A stretch of 64,000 nucleotides of DNA. Source: Tabrizicola_A sp965284335. GTDB taxonomy: Bacteria; Pseudomonadota; Alphaproteobacteria; Rhodobacterales; Rhodobacteraceae. Position 1 is the first letter of the stretch, and every line of letters begins with the position of its first letter. Below are positions 63,181 through 64,000 of the stretch, piece after piece. The position numbers and the translations under genes are program-made. The stretch lies in assembly GCF_965284335.1 (NCBI RefSeq), contig NZ_OZ260076.1; one strand, given 5' to 3'. Under the pieces are notes generated by a model. The model was not told the DNA's origin. It saw only the letters and a list, made by a program, of their open reading frames with translations, and did not search any database.

Positions 63181-64000
63181 TTAATTATCCATCTTCAACG
63201 CCGAAATAAACGCCTCCTGCGGGATCTCCACCTTCCCGAACTGGCGCATCCGCTTTTTCCCGGCCTTCTGCTTCTCCAGCAGTTTCTTCTTCCGCGTCGC
63301 GTCGCCGCCATAGCACTTGGCGGTCACGTCCTTACGCATGGCCGACAACGTCTCACGCGCGATCACACGCGCGCCAATCGCAGCTTGGATCGGAATTTTG
63401 AACATATGCCGGGGGATCAGGTCTTTCAACTTTTCCACCATGGCGCGACCGCGCGACTCGGCCCGGTCACGGTGGACCATGATCGACAGCGCATCGACCG
63501 GCTCTTCGTTCACAAGGATCGACATCTTGACCAGATGATCCTCGCGGTATTCCGAGATGGTATAGTCGAAGGAGGCATAGCCCTTGGTCACCGATTTCAG
63601 GCGGTCGTAGAAGTCGAACACCACCTCAGCAAGCGGCAGGTCATATTCCACCATGGCGCGGTTGCCGGCATAGGTCAGGTTCAACTGAATGCCGCGGCGG
63701 TCTTGGCACAGTTTCAGCACATCGCCCAGATAGTCGTCGGGCACCATGATGGTGGCCTTGATGCGCGGCTCTTCGATGTGGTCGATATAGGTCAGGTCGG
63801 GCATGTCGGCGGGGTTGTGCAGGTCACGCACCTCGCCGTCTTTCATATAGAGTTTGAACACAACCGAGGGCGCGGTGGTGATCAGATCAAGGTCATATTC
63901 GCGTTCCAGACGGTCGCGGATCACCTCAAGGTGCAACAGCCCAAGGAAGCCGCAGCGGAAGCCAAAGCCAAGGGCCGCGCTGGTTTCCATCTCGGTCGAG
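63181..64000 (-). CDS. lepA: Elongation factor 4 (LepA), C-terminal part (runs off the right edge)
   Basis: Ribosomal back-translocation GTPase. The visible 273 or so residues include METSAALGFGFRCGFLGLLH (domain III), LEREYDLDLITTAPSVVFKL, the EF-G-like domain V (KMSILVNEEPVDALSIMVHR), and the LepA-specific C-terminal domain with KDVTAKCYGGDATRKKKLLE then KQKAGKKRMRQFG. The G domain lies outside the window. It lies 130 bp downstream of the GHKL ATPase start and points left. Confidence 0.96.
   Translation of the reverse strand, partial: STEMETSAALGFGFRCGFLGLLHLEVIRDRLEREYDLDLITTAPSVVFKLYMKDGEVRDLHNPADMPDLTYIDHIEEPRIKATIMVPDDYLGDVLKLCQDRRGIQLNLTYAGNRAMVEYDLPLAEVVFDFYDRLKSVTKGYASFDYTISEYREDHLVKMSILVNEEPVDALSIMVHRDRAESRGRAMVEKLKDLIPRHMFKIPIQAAIGARVIARETLSAMRKDVTAKCYGGDATRKKKLLEKQKAGKKRMRQFGKVEIPQEAFISALKMDN

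Overview
The window looks like chromosomal DNA of a Rhodobacteraceae-type alphaproteobacterium. The evidence is high GC coding DNA, the gene order rplU-rpmA-(GNAT)-obgE-proB-proA, the block hisD-UPF0262-phosphatase-infA-maf-RNase G-yacG-tRNA-Phe, an rRNA operon ending in tRNA-fMet, and a 16S sequence of alphaproteobacterial type. This assignment is an inference from gene order and family recognition; no database was searched.

Layout. 1-4727: leftward ribosomal/Obg/proline operon (proA runs off the left edge). 4834-5969: a nitrilase-family gene flanked by two copies of a 99-bp stem-loop repeat. 5970-18171: capsule-type polysaccharide island with an ABC exporter (kpsT, kpsE-like, divergent kpsM), a LicD-like protein, two GT2 glycosyltransferases, a TagD cytidylyltransferase, a broken sulfotransferase, an IS3 element, an FkbM methyltransferase and a GT2-TagF fusion. 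A 41-bp direct repeat containing the 3' end of the nitrilase gene bounds the island. 18243-29086: sugar-nucleotide genes (galE, manC, ugd), a divergent pair of RTX proteins, a headless gene fragment with an unknown 149-residue protein, and a DUF2793 fibre-like protein. 29192-36626: metabolism and transport (DMT and LysE exporters, an ArgP-like regulator, enoyl-CoA hydratase, thioesterase, bactofilin, ureohydrolase, amidohydrolase).

37198-42627: rRNA operon 16S - tRNA-Ala - tRNA-Ile - 23S - 5S - tRNA-fMet, with the spacer tRNAs in the reverse of the usual Ile-Ala order. 42760-46853: a small accessory patch up to tRNA-Phe, holding a Fic protein with repeated operator-like sites, an IS5-family element cut by a second copy of the IS3 element, and an AlpA-like remnant. 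46854-56805: leftward housekeeping block (tRNA-Phe, yacG, RNase G, maf, infA, hisD, a GlxA-type regulator, metG) with three extra genes between infA and the phosphatase. 56926-60923: aldo/keto reductase, two lipoproteins, an XRE regulator and a fatty acid desaturase. 61198-63051: a GHKL ATPase gene split by an intact IS5-family element. 63181-64000: lepA, running off the right edge.

How it works together. The island encodes the parts for a phosphodiester-linked, teichoic-acid-like surface polymer: CDP-glycerol synthesis (TagD), a bifunctional glycosyltransferase/glycerophosphotransferase, a LicD-type phosphotransferase and ABC-2 export. galE, manC and ugd would supply UDP-galactose, GDP-mannose and UDP-glucuronate. 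Two secreted RTX proteins and a DUF2793 protein lie beside these genes. Several genes in the accessory parts are broken (sulfotransferase, AlpA-like, IS5 transposase, GHKL ATPase), so these regions are recently remodelled.
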